A DNA stretch of 64,000 nucleotides. Origin: Chloroflexota bacterium (GTDB lineage: Bacteria; Chloroflexota; Dormibacteria; Dormibacterales; Dormibacteraceae). Below are positions 9,513 through 17,415 of this stretch, piece by piece (position 1 is the stretch's first letter; every line of letters starts with the position of its first letter). The notes beneath the pieces are model-generated. The model saw only the letters and a program-made list of their open reading frames with translations, was not told the origin of the DNA and ran no database searches. The DNA is taken from assembly GCA_005882115.1 (NCBI GenBank), contig VBEG01000022.1:28613-92612 (forward strand). Reading direction: 5' to 3'. The position numbers were made by a program, and so were the translations under genes.

Positions 9513-10177
9513 GTGGTCAGCATCGCACGCAACCGGCGGGTGGCCTGCTCCGGGTCGCGCGCTTCGGCCACCGCGCGGATGACGCACGCACGGTGGAGCC
9601 CCATGGCGGTCAGCTGTTCGACATTCGACTCGTCGATGCCGCCGATCGCGAAGACCGGCACGGGCCCCAGGGCGCGGACGACCAGCGCGACACCTTGCGG
9701 ACCGATCACCTTCTTCTCTCCTTTGACCGGGGTGGCGAATGTCGCGCCGCAGCCGATGTAGTCGGCGCCCTCGGCGACCGCCGCCCGGGCGGTCTCGGCA
9801 GTCGACGCCGACGCGCCGATCAACAGCCGGTCACCGCCAACACGTCGGGCGGCGCCGATCGACAGGTCGTCGGGGCCCAGGTGGACACCGTCGGCGCCGC
9901 TCAGCACCGCGATGTCGACGTGATCGTTGACCACAAAGAGGGCAGCCCTGATCAGCTCGCGCAGGCGCCGCGCGAGCGTGAGCAGCTCGCCTCGGGGCAG
10001 CGTCTTGTGACGGAGCTGGATGATGTCGGCGCCGCCTCGGACCGCGGCCGTCGCGAGATCGACTACGCGGTCGGGTGGTAGATCGGGGGTCACGACGTAA
10101 AGCTTTGCCAGCGCGAGTCTCGCCACGCGCCCGGCTTCGCCGGGCGACCTCCCCGGCGAGCGGGGAGGTGAAGTCAC
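9509..10177 (-). CDS. thiE: Thiamine-phosphate synthase ThiE
   Basis: ThiE joins the thiazole and pyrimidine phosphates to make thiamine monophosphate. The TIM-barrel motifs are IIQLRHK near residue 55, VNDHVDIAVLSGADGVHLG, IGASAST, YIGCGATFAT and VFAIGGI. The GTG at 10177 has a GAGGG ribosome site and would translate the palindromic repeat as an 18-residue Pro/Arg-rich lead (SPPRSPGRSPGEAG). GTG at 10126 would give the normal ~205-residue enzyme without it. The start is therefore uncertain, but the enzyme identity is not. No TPP riboswitch is visible upstream. Confidence 0.93.
   Translation of the reverse strand: MTSPPRSPGRSPGEAGRVARLALAKLYVVTPDLPPDRVVDLATAAVRGGADIIQLRHKTLPRGELLTLARRLRELIRAALFVVNDHVDIAVLSGADGVHLGPDDLSIGAARRVGGDRLLIGASASTAETARAAVAEGADYIGCGATFATPVKGEKKVIGPQGVALVVRALGPVPVFAIGGIDESNVEQLTAMGLHRACVIRAVAEARDPEQATRRLRAMLTT
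10128..10169. repeat. Two-hairpin palindromic element, copy D
   Basis: Stem 1 is CGCCCGGC-TTC-GCCGGGCG (8 bp). Stem 2 is ACCTCCCC, a seven-base loop, then GGGGAGGT (8 bp). It lies at the 5' end of thiE, inside the frame if the upstream GTG is used. Confidence 0.85.
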
Positions 10178-10184
10178 GCCACCC

Positions 10185-10403
10185 TCAGGAGAGGATCTGG
10201 CGCAGCTTCTCCCGGAACGCCTTGGGCGCGGTGTCGCATTCGCACGAGTGCTTGACCAGGCGCTTCAGGTGCGACTGGAACTCGTAGTGCTCCATGCAGT
10301 CCGGGCAGCCCTCGAGGTGGAGCTGGATCTCCAGCGCCTCGGTGTTGGTCAGCTCTCGGTCGACGTAGCGATCGAGCTTGTCAGAACACTCTTCACACTT
10401 CAT
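10185..10403 (-). CDS. Zinc-finger anti-sigma factor (RsrA/ZAS type)
   Basis: This 72-residue protein has the anti-sigma zinc motif: an N-terminal MKCEEC and a helix ending HLEGCPDC, i.e. H-x3-C-x2-C. There is a further Cys pair near residue 55 (CEC). ZAS proteins hold their ECF sigma factor inactive; RsrA-type members release it when the cysteines are oxidised. It lacks any membrane segment, so it would act in the cytoplasm. Its ATG overlaps the stop of the sigma gene (ATGA), ensuring matched synthesis. The redox-sensing role is inferred from the family. Confidence 0.85.
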   Translation of the reverse strand: MKCEECSDKLDRYVDRELTNTEALEIQLHLEGCPDCMEHYEFQSHLKRLVKHSCECDTAPKAFREKLRQILS

Positions 10404-10978
10404 GTCTGTGCCACCTGGGTGGGCCCGTTGGGCCGCACGATACCCGATTCGCGGGCGTAGTCATAGAGGGATTTTTGAAGCTGCTGCCGCGCCCGGTGGA
10501 GCCGCGACATCACCGTCCCGATGGGGACTCCGAGCGTTTGGGCGGCGTCTTTGTAAGAGAAGCCTTCAACGTCGACCAGCAGCACGACTTCTCGGTGCAG
10601 CGGAGGCAGCTTGTCGACTGCGGACACCACCTCAGAAGCTGCGATCTTGTCGAGCACGTCCGCCTCTGGCCGGGCGCCCTCGTCGCGCAGCTTCTCGTAC
10701 AGCACGAACTCGCCGACGTCGTCCAGGCTGACGTCGTCCTTTCGCGATCCCTTGAAGCGGTCCCAGAAAAGGTTGCGCATGATCGCGAACAGCCAGGCCT
10801 TCATGTTCGTGCCGGCCTGGTAGCTGTGCTGGTAACGCAGCGCACGCAAGTACGCCTCCTGGACCAGGTCTTGAGCCGCATCCGGATCGTGGGTGAGCCG
10901 GAGCGCGCCCCTGTACAAAGTGTCGAGATGTGTCAATGCCTCTTCCGCAAAGGCAGTTTGTGCGGCGGGTTCCGCCAT
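10400..10978 (-). CDS. ECF-type RNA polymerase sigma factor (SigR/SigE-like)
   Basis: This 192-residue group 4 sigma factor has region 2 at ~15-95 (DPDAAQDLVQEAYLRAL, then AWLFAIMRNLFWDRF) and region 4 at ~125-178 (LPPLHREVVLLVDVEG, FSYKDAAQTLGVPIGTVMSRLHRAR). There is no region 3. Paired with the overlapping zinc anti-sigma gene, it resembles the SigR-RsrA thiol-stress switch. The upstream gap carries GGGAAT on the minus strand (11046-11041), similar to the -35 of SigR-type promoters, which would allow autoregulation. This is a weak motif-based inference. Confidence 0.9.
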   Translation of the reverse strand: MAEPAAQTAFAEEALTHLDTLYRGALRLTHDPDAAQDLVQEAYLRALRYQHSYQAGTNMKAWLFAIMRNLFWDRFKGSRKDDVSLDDVGEFVLYEKLRDEGARPEADVLDKIAASEVVSAVDKLPPLHREVVLLVDVEGFSYKDAAQTLGVPIGTVMSRLHRARQQLQKSLYDYARESGIVRPNGPTQVAQT

Positions 10979-10988
10979 CAGTAATGCC

Positions 10989-10994
10989 AGTGTA
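10989..10994 (-). promoter_or_regulatory. Possible -10 box for the sigma gene (TACACT)
   Basis: TACACT on the minus strand ends ten bases before the sigma factor ATG, with no ribosome site between. The spacing is the same as for the TATAAT in front of the CNB-ATPase gene. No matching -35 is seen. Confidence 0.35.
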
Positions 10995-11047
10995 GGATCA
11001 CCTGCCTTGCAGCCATTTGAAGTGCGGTCGGACTGTCTGTATTCCCA

Positions 11048-12160
11048 ATGACGCGTCGCATTCGGATCCTGCAGGTGGGCTTGGGCGACTGGGGCCGAGA
11101 CTGGGCATGGCGCGTCAATCCCACCGTCGACGAGGCCGAGGTCGTCGGTTACGTCGATTCAGACCCGCCGGCGCTCGCCTTGCTGGCGAAACGACTGCCC
11201 GTGTCGCGCGGACGTTGCTTTGGTTCCCTGGCTGACGGGATCCAGGCCACGCAGCCCGACGCCCTGCTCGTCACGACCACCCTTGCCGGCCATGCACCGC
11301 TCGTGCGCGCGGGACTCGAGGCGGGGTTGCACGTGATCGTGGAAAAGCCGTTCACCGACACGCTCGAGACCGCCGCCGAGCTGGTCTCGCTTGCCGCCGC
11401 CAAAGGTCTGGTCCTGATGGTGAGTCAGAACTACCGATTCTTCCCGGCGTCAAGGATCGCCGCGCAGCTGGTGCGCGAGGGCAACCTCGGCGAGCTGCAT
11501 GGTATCGGCATCGACTTCCGCCGCGACTACTCGTCGCCGCCGAAACCCCGCTTTCGGCTGCACTCGGATCCCCAGCCGCTCCTCGTCGACATGTCGATCC
11601 ACCACTTCGACTTGCTGCGCCTGGTGTTGGGCCGCGAGCCGGATCGCGCCTTATGCGTGACGGCTAATGCCGGCATCGGCGGTTTCGACGGCCCGCCTAC
11701 CGCTGCCGCTTCGATCTTCTTCGGCGACATCCTGGTGAGCTATCGCGCCAGCTGGATCAGCGCCCGCGCGAAGACGCCCTGGGCGGGCGAGTGGACCATG
11801 GAGTTCGAAAATGGGTACGTGTACTGGACCAGCCGTGGCGACAACGGTGTCCTCCACGACAAGGTGGTGGTCACGCCAAGGCGCGGCACGCGGAGGGTCG
11901 TCGAGCTGCCCGCGATGTCGCGGATCGACCGGGCGGGCACGCTGGGTGAGTTCGCGGCGGCGTTGCTCGAGGGCCGTGAGCCGGAGACATCAGGCCGCGA
12001 CAACCTCGCCACGCTCGCGTTCACGCTGGCGGCGGTCGAATCGTCCCAGAGTCAGGCGTGGATGGAGATGCCGCAGGTCAAGGCAGGTCTAGGGAGGATC
12101 GCTATTCCTGGTAACGGCGCTCCACCCGGGGCCCAAGCGAAGTCAGCACCTCATAGCTGA
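11048..12160 (+). CDS. Gfo/Idh/MocA-family NAD(P)-dependent oxidoreductase
   Basis: This 370-residue protein has an N-terminal Rossmann fold (RILQVGLGDWGRDWAWRV) and the diagnostic EKPFTDT near residue 98. The substrate-side segment MSIHHFDLLRLVLG includes the HHFD seen in many family members. These enzymes oxidise or reduce sugars, inositols or similar polyols; the substrate cannot be told from sequence. The gene is transcribed away from the sigma factor. Its last ~59 bases overlap the 3' end of alr on the other strand, so the final 19 residues (Pro/Ala/Ser-rich) may be a run-on. Confidence 0.88.
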   Translation: MTRRIRILQVGLGDWGRDWAWRVNPTVDEAEVVGYVDSDPPALALLAKRLPVSRGRCFGSLADGIQATQPDALLVTTTLAGHAPLVRAGLEAGLHVIVEKPFTDTLETAAELVSLAAAKGLVLMVSQNYRFFPASRIAAQLVREGNLGELHGIGIDFRRDYSSPPKPRFRLHSDPQPLLVDMSIHHFDLLRLVLGREPDRALCVTANAGIGGFDGPPTAAASIFFGDILVSYRASWISARAKTPWAGEWTMEFENGYVYWTSRGDNGVLHDKVVVTPRRGTRRVVELPAMSRIDRAGTLGEFAAALLEGREPETSGRDNLATLAFTLAAVESSQSQAWMEMPQVKAGLGRIAIPGNGAPPGAQAKSAPHS

Positions 12161-13175
12161 TCGTCGACGACCACTCGGCCGCCTCTTCGACCGTGATCGC
12201 CTCGTCGCCGTCGCGCCCGATCAAGGTCGCGGTGTCCCCCACCTCGACGCCGGACACGTCGGTCACATCGAGCGTGATCGCGTCCATCGAGACCATCCCG
12301 ATGAGAGGCGCGCGGCGTCCCCGCACCAGAACATCGCCTTTGCCCGCGCGCGCGCGACTGACACCGTCGGCATATCCGATCGCCACGGTCGCGACGCGGG
12401 CCGTCCCCTCGGCTCGCCACAACGAGCCATAGCCGACGGTCGCACCTTTTGCCACGGTCTTCAGGTGGGTCACCATCGCGCGAAGCGACAGCGCCGGCCT
12501 CGTGCCGGGCCATTCGCACCCGTAGATCGAGATGCCACACCGCACCCCGTCGAGCGCGAAGTCGGGATGCAGCCGCGCGCCAGCGGAGTTACACGCATGG
12601 CGCATCCCCGGGCCGACCTCGAATCGCGCGATCGTGTCCAGGAAAACCTCGAACTGCCTCCGCGTCATCGCGTCATCTGACTCCGCCTTCGCGAAATGCG
12701 TCCACGTGCCGGCCAGCTTGGTGCCCGGCGATTCGTCGATGAACTGCGCAAGCGCAGGCGCCTCATCCGGCGCGCATCCGAAACGCCCCATGCCTGTGTC
12801 GATCTTCAAATGAACGGGCACGCTGGCTTCGGATCTTGCCAGGGCTTCGGCGAGGTCGCGGCTCGACACCGCGATGGCGCAGCCCGAGGCGGCCGCGATT
12901 CCCGCGTGGGCCGCAAGAAGCGCGCCCATGACAAGGATCTGCTCGGGGTCGACCAACCCTCGCAGCTGAGCCGCCTCTTCCAGGGTCGCCACGGCCAGCC
13001 GGTGCGCTCCGCCTTCGAGCGCCGCGTGGGCGACCGGGACGGCGCCGTGCCCGTAGCCGCCTGCCTTGACGACCGCGAACAGCTGCGTTCCCTTCGGCAG
13101 GTGACCCAGGATGCGGTCGCAGTTGGCGCGGATCGCGCCCAGGTCGATGTCCGCCCAGCGCAGGGATGTACTCAG
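12102..13175 (-). CDS. alr: Alanine racemase with CTG start
   Basis: This PLP enzyme interconverts L- and D-alanine for peptidoglycan. The PLP-lysine motif AVVKAGGYGHG lies at about residues 32-42 (usual form KADAYGHG), so the frame must begin upstream of it. Between the in-frame stop at 13229 and this motif there is no ATG, GTG or TTG. CTG at 13175 overlaps the previous stop as CTGA and gives the family N-terminus STSLRWADIDLGAI. GTG at 12992 would delete the PLP lysine. The C-terminal domain shows GYADG and MVSMDAITLDVT. It is coupled to the AcpS-NnrD gene upstream. Confidence 0.88.
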   Translation of the reverse strand: MSTSLRWADIDLGAIRANCDRILGHLPKGTQLFAVVKAGGYGHGAVPVAHAALEGGAHRLAVATLEEAAQLRGLVDPEQILVMGALLAAHAGIAAASGCAIAVSSRDLAEALARSEASVPVHLKIDTGMGRFGCAPDEAPALAQFIDESPGTKLAGTWTHFAKAESDDAMTRRQFEVFLDTIARFEVGPGMRHACNSAGARLHPDFALDGVRCGISIYGCEWPGTRPALSLRAMVTHLKTVAKGATVGYGSLWRAEGTARVATVAIGYADGVSRARAGKGDVLVRGRRAPLIGMVSMDAITLDVTDVSGVEVGDTATLIGRDGDEAITVEEAAEWSSTISYEVLTSLGPRVERRYQE

Positions 13176-14398
13176 AGCCCGCCCTGGCGCAGCACGTTCA
13201 TGACAAGCGGGATCTCCGGCAGCAGGTCACCCGCGAGCAGTCCGGAGTCGCCCAGGCGCTGCGCGATCCGGGCGCCCGCCGCGGCGTGCACGTAGACGCC
13301 GGTCACCGCGGCCGAGAAAGGATCAGACCCCTGCGCGATCAGGCCGCCGATGATCCCCGACAGCACGTCTCCTGTGCCGCCGCTGGCCAGCGCCGGCACC
13401 TCGTGCGGGTCCTCGCTCACACGCCCGTCCGGATGCGCGACCACCGTGCGCGCGCCCTTCAGGACGACGATCGTCCCCCACTCTTTGGCTGCCTTGCGGG
13501 CGGCGCCGGCGCGGTCGGCGTTGATCGCTTCAGCGGTCTTGCCTGTCAGCCGGGAGAGCTCGCCTGGATGGGGTGTCAGGACTCGGTTCTTGCCGAGCTT
13601 GCCCTTGGAGCGAGGCGAATCGGCCAGAGCATTGAGACCGTCGGCGTCGATGACGAGGGGACACTTCGCGTGCAGCGTGAGGTCGACGACCAGTCGCCAC
13701 GTCGAGCTGTCCCGACCGAGCCCCGGACCCACGATGCCGACCTCGGCCGAAGCGAGCTGCCGCAGGATCGAGTCGTACGCGGCGTGCCCGACCGCGCCTG
13801 GCGCGACCTCCGGCACCGGAGTGGCCATGACTTCCGTGCATTTGGCGGCCAGGATCGGATAGATGCTGTCCGCGACCAGGAGCCGGACCAGGCCGGCCCC
13901 GGTCCGGGCGGCGGCCGTCGACGACAGGTACGCCGCTCCCGTCAAGCCGAGGCTTCCCGCCAGCACGACCGCGGTCCCGAACGTGCCCTTGTGGGCGTCT
14001 TTCGGCCGGTCCGGGATCATGACCGCGTCGGGGGCCGGGAGCATGGTCGCGACGTCGGAGATCTCGAGATGTGCGGTCGCCACTGCAAGCCGGCTGTGGT
14101 GCGTGATGCTCACCTCGACCTGCGCGCCGCGGTCGTCGCCCAGCAGCCGCGCCCTCGGTGCGCCGTTCGCACCCGGCAGGACCTCGATGCGCCGTCGGGG
14201 GAAGCAGATGCCCGTGCCGTCGAAGCACTTGATGACTGCTTCCTTGGCCGCCCACCGACCGGCCAGCCGCTCCTCGTTGCCCGCGCAGTAAGCAAGCTCC
14301 GCTGGGGTGTAAACCTTGTTCAGGAAGCGTGGACCGGAGCGCTTCACGGCAATGGCGATTCGATCAACCGAGACGGCGTCGACGCCGATCCGTTGCAT
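13172..14398 (-). CDS. Holo-ACP synthase (AcpS) fused to ADP-dependent NAD(P)H-hydrate dehydratase (NnrD)
   Basis: One 408-residue chain carries two enzymes. Residues 1-~120 are AcpS: IGVDAVSVDRI with the metal Asp7, FLNKVYTPAELAYC, and RLAGRWAAKEAVIK with Glu53. AcpS adds 4'-phosphopantetheine to acyl carrier protein. Residues ~130-405 are a ribokinase-like NnrD: KGTFGTAVVLAGS, GPGLGRD, VIDADGLNAL, LTPHPGELSRL and the catalytic SGGTGDVLSG. NnrD repairs damaged NADH hydrate. NnrD is usually fused to the epimerase NnrE; here AcpS takes that position and no NnrE is nearby. It precedes alr with a CTGA overlap. Confidence 0.88.
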   Translation of the reverse strand: MQRIGVDAVSVDRIAIAVKRSGPRFLNKVYTPAELAYCAGNEERLAGRWAAKEAVIKCFDGTGICFPRRRIEVLPGANGAPRARLLGDDRGAQVEVSITHHSRLAVATAHLEISDVATMLPAPDAVMIPDRPKDAHKGTFGTAVVLAGSLGLTGAAYLSSTAAARTGAGLVRLLVADSIYPILAAKCTEVMATPVPEVAPGAVGHAAYDSILRQLASAEVGIVGPGLGRDSSTWRLVVDLTLHAKCPLVIDADGLNALADSPRSKGKLGKNRVLTPHPGELSRLTGKTAEAINADRAGAARKAAKEWGTIVVLKGARTVVAHPDGRVSEDPHEVPALASGGTGDVLSGIIGGLIAQGSDPFSAAVTGVYVHAAAGARIAQRLGDSGLLAGDLLPEIPLVMNVLRQGGL

Positions 14399-14438
14399 GA
14401 GCTCATTTTGCGGTTATCGGCTTAGCAAAGCCCCCACC

Positions 14439-14478
14439 CGGCGGCTTCGCCGCCGACCTCCCCAGCAAGTGGGGAGGT
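14439..14478. repeat. Two-hairpin palindromic element, copy E
   Basis: Stem 1 is CGGCGGC-TTC-GCCGCCG. Stem 2 is ACCTCCCC, loop AGCAAGT, then GGGGAGGT. It lies between the glmS stop and the acpS-nnrD start, in non-coding DNA. Confidence 0.85.
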
Positions 14479-14492
14479 GAACTCTCGTCGAT

Positions 14493-16337
14493 CTATTCGA
14501 CCGTGACTGACTTGGCGAGGTTCCTTGGCTGGTCGACGTCCTGGCCCAGCTTGGTCGCCACGTGGTATGCGAACAGCTGCAGCATCACCGTGTTGAGGAT
14601 CGCGGACGAGGCTTCCTCCACGGCCGGCATCTCGAAGATGTCGGTGGCCACGCCGTTCAGCGAGCTGTCGCCTTCCGAGACCAACGCGAGCACAGGTGCC
14701 TGGCGCGCCACGATCTCGTGCACGTTGCTGACCATCTTCTCCTTGGTCGAGCTGGCGGTGCAGATCGCCACGACCGGGAACTGTTCGTCGAGCAAAGCGA
14801 TCGGACCGTGCTTCAGCTCGCCGCCGGAGGTCCCCTCGGCGTGGACGTATGAGATCTCCTTCAGCTTGAGCGCTCCTTCGAGCGCGACGGGATAGCCGAG
14901 GCCGCGACCCGCGTACATAAAGTTCCGGTACTGGCTGTACTTGTGGGCCAGCGCCAATATCTCTTTGTCGCGCCCCAGGAGCGTGCGCACCTGGTCCGGC
15001 AGAGCCCGCAAGGCTTCCACCAGCTCGCGCCGCCGCTCGAGCGAGATCCGGCCGTTCGCCTGCGCCAGCCGCATCGCGAGCAGGTAAAGGCTGATCAGGT
15101 GCGAGTTGAATGTCTTTGTCGACGCAACGCCGATCTCCGGCCCCGCGTGGAGGTAGATCGCACCGTCCGAGTCACGCGCGGCGGAGCTGGCGATCACGTT
15201 GGTGACCGCAACCGTCAACGCTCCCCGCTCCCGCGCCTGATGCAGCGCGACCAGCGTGTCGGCGGTCTCGCCCGACTGCGTGATCACGACGCTCAGCGTG
15301 TGCTCGCCAAAGGTTGGCCTCCGGTAGCGAAACTCAGAAGCGTCCATCGCGCGAGCTGGGATACCAACCCAGTCCTCGAGCACGTGTTCGCCGATCATCG
15401 CCGCGTGCAACGACGTGCCCATGCCGAGCAGGACGACCTCTTGCAGCTTCTTCAACTCCTCCTCGGATGCCTCGAACTCACGAAAGGCGACGAGCCCGTC
15501 GTCGGTCAGCCGGCCGCGCATCGCGTTCGCGATCGCCTCGTCGGTCTCGTGGATTTCCTTCAGCATGAAATGCGCGAAGCCGCCCTTCTGCGCCTGGGTC
15601 ACGTCCCAGTCGACGTGGACGATCTTCGGCTTGACCGTGACGCCGTCCAGCGTCGAGACTTCGGCGCCCAGGGGTGTGACCGCGGCCACCTCGCCTTCGC
15701 CCAACACCAGGACCCGCTTCGTGTACGGGATGATCGCCGTGATGTCGGATGCGACGTAGTACTCGTCATCGCCAAGACCGACGACGAGCGGCGCGTTGAG
15801 CCGCGCGCCGACCAGCAGCTCGGGATCGTCGCTGGAGAACATCGCGAGCGCGTAGGCACCCTGGATCCGGTTCAAAGCGGCGCGCACCGCCGCCAGGAAG
15901 TCGCCTTTGTAGTACTTCTCGATGAGGTGCGGCACGACCTCGGTGTCGGTCTCGGAGGGGAACTCGTGACCCTCCGCCTTGAGCTCCGCCTTGAGCTCGG
16001 CGAAGTTCTCGATGATGCCGTTGTGAACCACGAAGATCTTGCCGTGGCAGTCCGTGTGCGGGTGGGCGTTGATGTAGGTCGGTTTGCCGTGCGTGGCCCA
16101 GCGCGTGTGGCCAATGCCGAGCTTGCCTGTGGGCATGTTCGCGTTGAGCTTCTCGATCAGGGTGTCGACCTTGGCCTCGGACTTGGTGACGCTGGTCCGG
16201 GTCGCGGCGCCATTCTTGGGCAGCTCGAGGACGGCTACGCCCGCCGAGTCGTAGCCACGGTATTCGAGCCGTTTGAGGCTCTCCATGAGGATCGGCGTCG
16301 CTTCACGGCCGCCGAGATAGCCGATGATCCCGCACAT
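14493..16337 (-). CDS. glmS: Glucosamine-6-phosphate synthase GlmS (isomerizing)
   Basis: GlmS makes glucosamine-6-phosphate from fructose-6-phosphate and glutamine, the first step to UDP-GlcNAc. The 614-residue protein starts MCGIIGYLG with the nucleophile Cys2 for the glutaminase domain (~1-235). Two SIS sugar-isomerase domains follow, with GTSLHAAMIGE near 305 and STKTFNSHL near 405. The end RNLAKSVTVE is the conserved C-terminal tail. A 97-base gap separates it from cdaR. The gap is too short for a glmS ribozyme, and none of its features are seen. Confidence 0.97.
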   Translation of the reverse strand: MCGIIGYLGGREATPILMESLKRLEYRGYDSAGVAVLELPKNGAATRTSVTKSEAKVDTLIEKLNANMPTGKLGIGHTRWATHGKPTYINAHPHTDCHGKIFVVHNGIIENFAELKAELKAEGHEFPSETDTEVVPHLIEKYYKGDFLAAVRAALNRIQGAYALAMFSSDDPELLVGARLNAPLVVGLGDDEYYVASDITAIIPYTKRVLVLGEGEVAAVTPLGAEVSTLDGVTVKPKIVHVDWDVTQAQKGGFAHFMLKEIHETDEAIANAMRGRLTDDGLVAFREFEASEEELKKLQEVVLLGMGTSLHAAMIGEHVLEDWVGIPARAMDASEFRYRRPTFGEHTLSVVITQSGETADTLVALHQARERGALTVAVTNVIASSAARDSDGAIYLHAGPEIGVASTKTFNSHLISLYLLAMRLAQANGRISLERRRELVEALRALPDQVRTLLGRDKEILALAHKYSQYRNFMYAGRGLGYPVALEGALKLKEISYVHAEGTSGGELKHGPIALLDEQFPVVAICTASSTKEKMVSNVHEIVARQAPVLALVSEGDSSLNGVATDIFEMPAVEEASSAILNTVMLQLFAYHVATKLGQDVDQPRNLAKSVTVE

Positions 16338-16434
16338 CTCTATACCTCTACTAGAACACCCGGGTTCCTTATTTCGACCGTAGGTGGAACGTTGAAACGG
16401 CTGCGGAGGCGGTCAGGTTACACCTGTCGGCGCC

Positions 16435-17415
16435 CTACGGGGATGGATTGACGGCCGGGTTGCGGGCGATCTTGTAGGTGATCTGAGCGGTGGTCGTGGA
16501 CATGCGAATCCGGTTGTCGGCCTGCGGGATCCGGACGCTGAAGGTGTGATCGGACGTGAACGAGGCCAGCGACACCGCCGACAACGTGATTGACTGGATG
16601 CCGCCGACGACATCCGGCGCGCCGCTCAGGGTGATCAGCTGCGGCGCGATGACAACCGCGGTGACGTGGTATCCGGCAGGCGGCGGGGCTGCCGGCAAGG
16701 CGTCGACCAGGGCGACCTGAATCGTCAGGGTTCCTTGCTTCGCCTGCACGATCGCGGTCACAGTCTGAGGCGACCATGTGATGGCGGGAATCGTCGTAGT
16801 CGACCCCAGGTCGAAGACGCTGCCACCCCTCTCGAATTTAATGAGCGTAGCCAGCTGCTCGCGCGAGTTGGCGTTGACCGGAGAGTCGACGATCGCGTAC
16901 GCCGCAATGTCCTTGAGCACTGCGGCCGGCCCGATCACGGTCACCTGGCACACGCCCGGAGGGCTCCCGCAAACGGACTGCGCCGAGGTGATCTGCCAGC
17001 CCTGCGCGGCCGAAGCTCGCACGTCGATGTCCAGGGCCTTCGTCACGTAGTCCTCCATATCCAGGGTGACCGGGGAGATCGACGTTACCCTCGCCCCCGA
17101 TCCCGTGTTGTTGGGAACCGGCGTGACCGCAATCGCGGTTCCCTTCGGGAGCTTGGACAGGTCGATGTCGGCTGTGATCACGGCGGTTCGTATCTGCGCG
17201 GCGGTCCCGATGATCGTGGCCTTGGTGGTCGCAGGGGGATCGTTCAAGACCAACCCCGTTCGCGGCGTGTTGTCGTAGCTGATGTGGGCGTTGACAGTGG
17301 CCGCCTGGACTGGGGAGTCGGAGAAGCTGACGGCGCCCAAGAGCAACACGGTCAGGCCGAGGGAGAGGGCCTTCAGCTTCCAGTCGATGAGCAGCCACTG
17401 GACGACGGCCATCAT
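16435..17415 (-). CDS. cdaR: YbbR-domain protein, CdaA regulator CdaR
   Basis: This 326-residue protein has one N-terminal membrane anchor (residues ~14-32, KALSLGLTVLLLGAVSF), followed by YbbR repeats rich in short beta strands outside the membrane. CdaR partners bind and modulate the diadenylate cyclase CdaA. Its start overlaps the cdaA stop, the standard cdaA-cdaR arrangement. The repeats are divergent, and the protein ends in a short polar tail. The assignment rests on topology plus the neighbour. Confidence 0.82.
   Translation of the reverse strand: MMAVVQWLLIDWKLKALSLGLTVLLLGAVSFSDSPVQAATVNAHISYDNTPRTGLVLNDPPATTKATIIGTAAQIRTAVITADIDLSKLPKGTAIAVTPVPNNTGSGARVTSISPVTLDMEDYVTKALDIDVRASAAQGWQITSAQSVCGSPPGVCQVTVIGPAAVLKDIAAYAIVDSPVNANSREQLATLIKFERGGSVFDLGSTTTIPAITWSPQTVTAIVQAKQGTLTIQVALVDALPAAPPPAGYHVTAVVIAPQLITLSGAPDVVGGIQSITLSAVSLASFTSDHTFSVRIPQADNRIRMSTTTAQITYKIARNPAVNPSP

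Noticed and set aside
10127..10184. TPP riboswitch upstream of thiE
   Set aside because: The region is filled by a palindromic element and contains no CTGAGA-type thi box.
16338..16434. glmS ribozyme upstream of glmS
   Set aside because: The gap is only 97 bases, shorter than the ribozyme, and no recognisable core is present.
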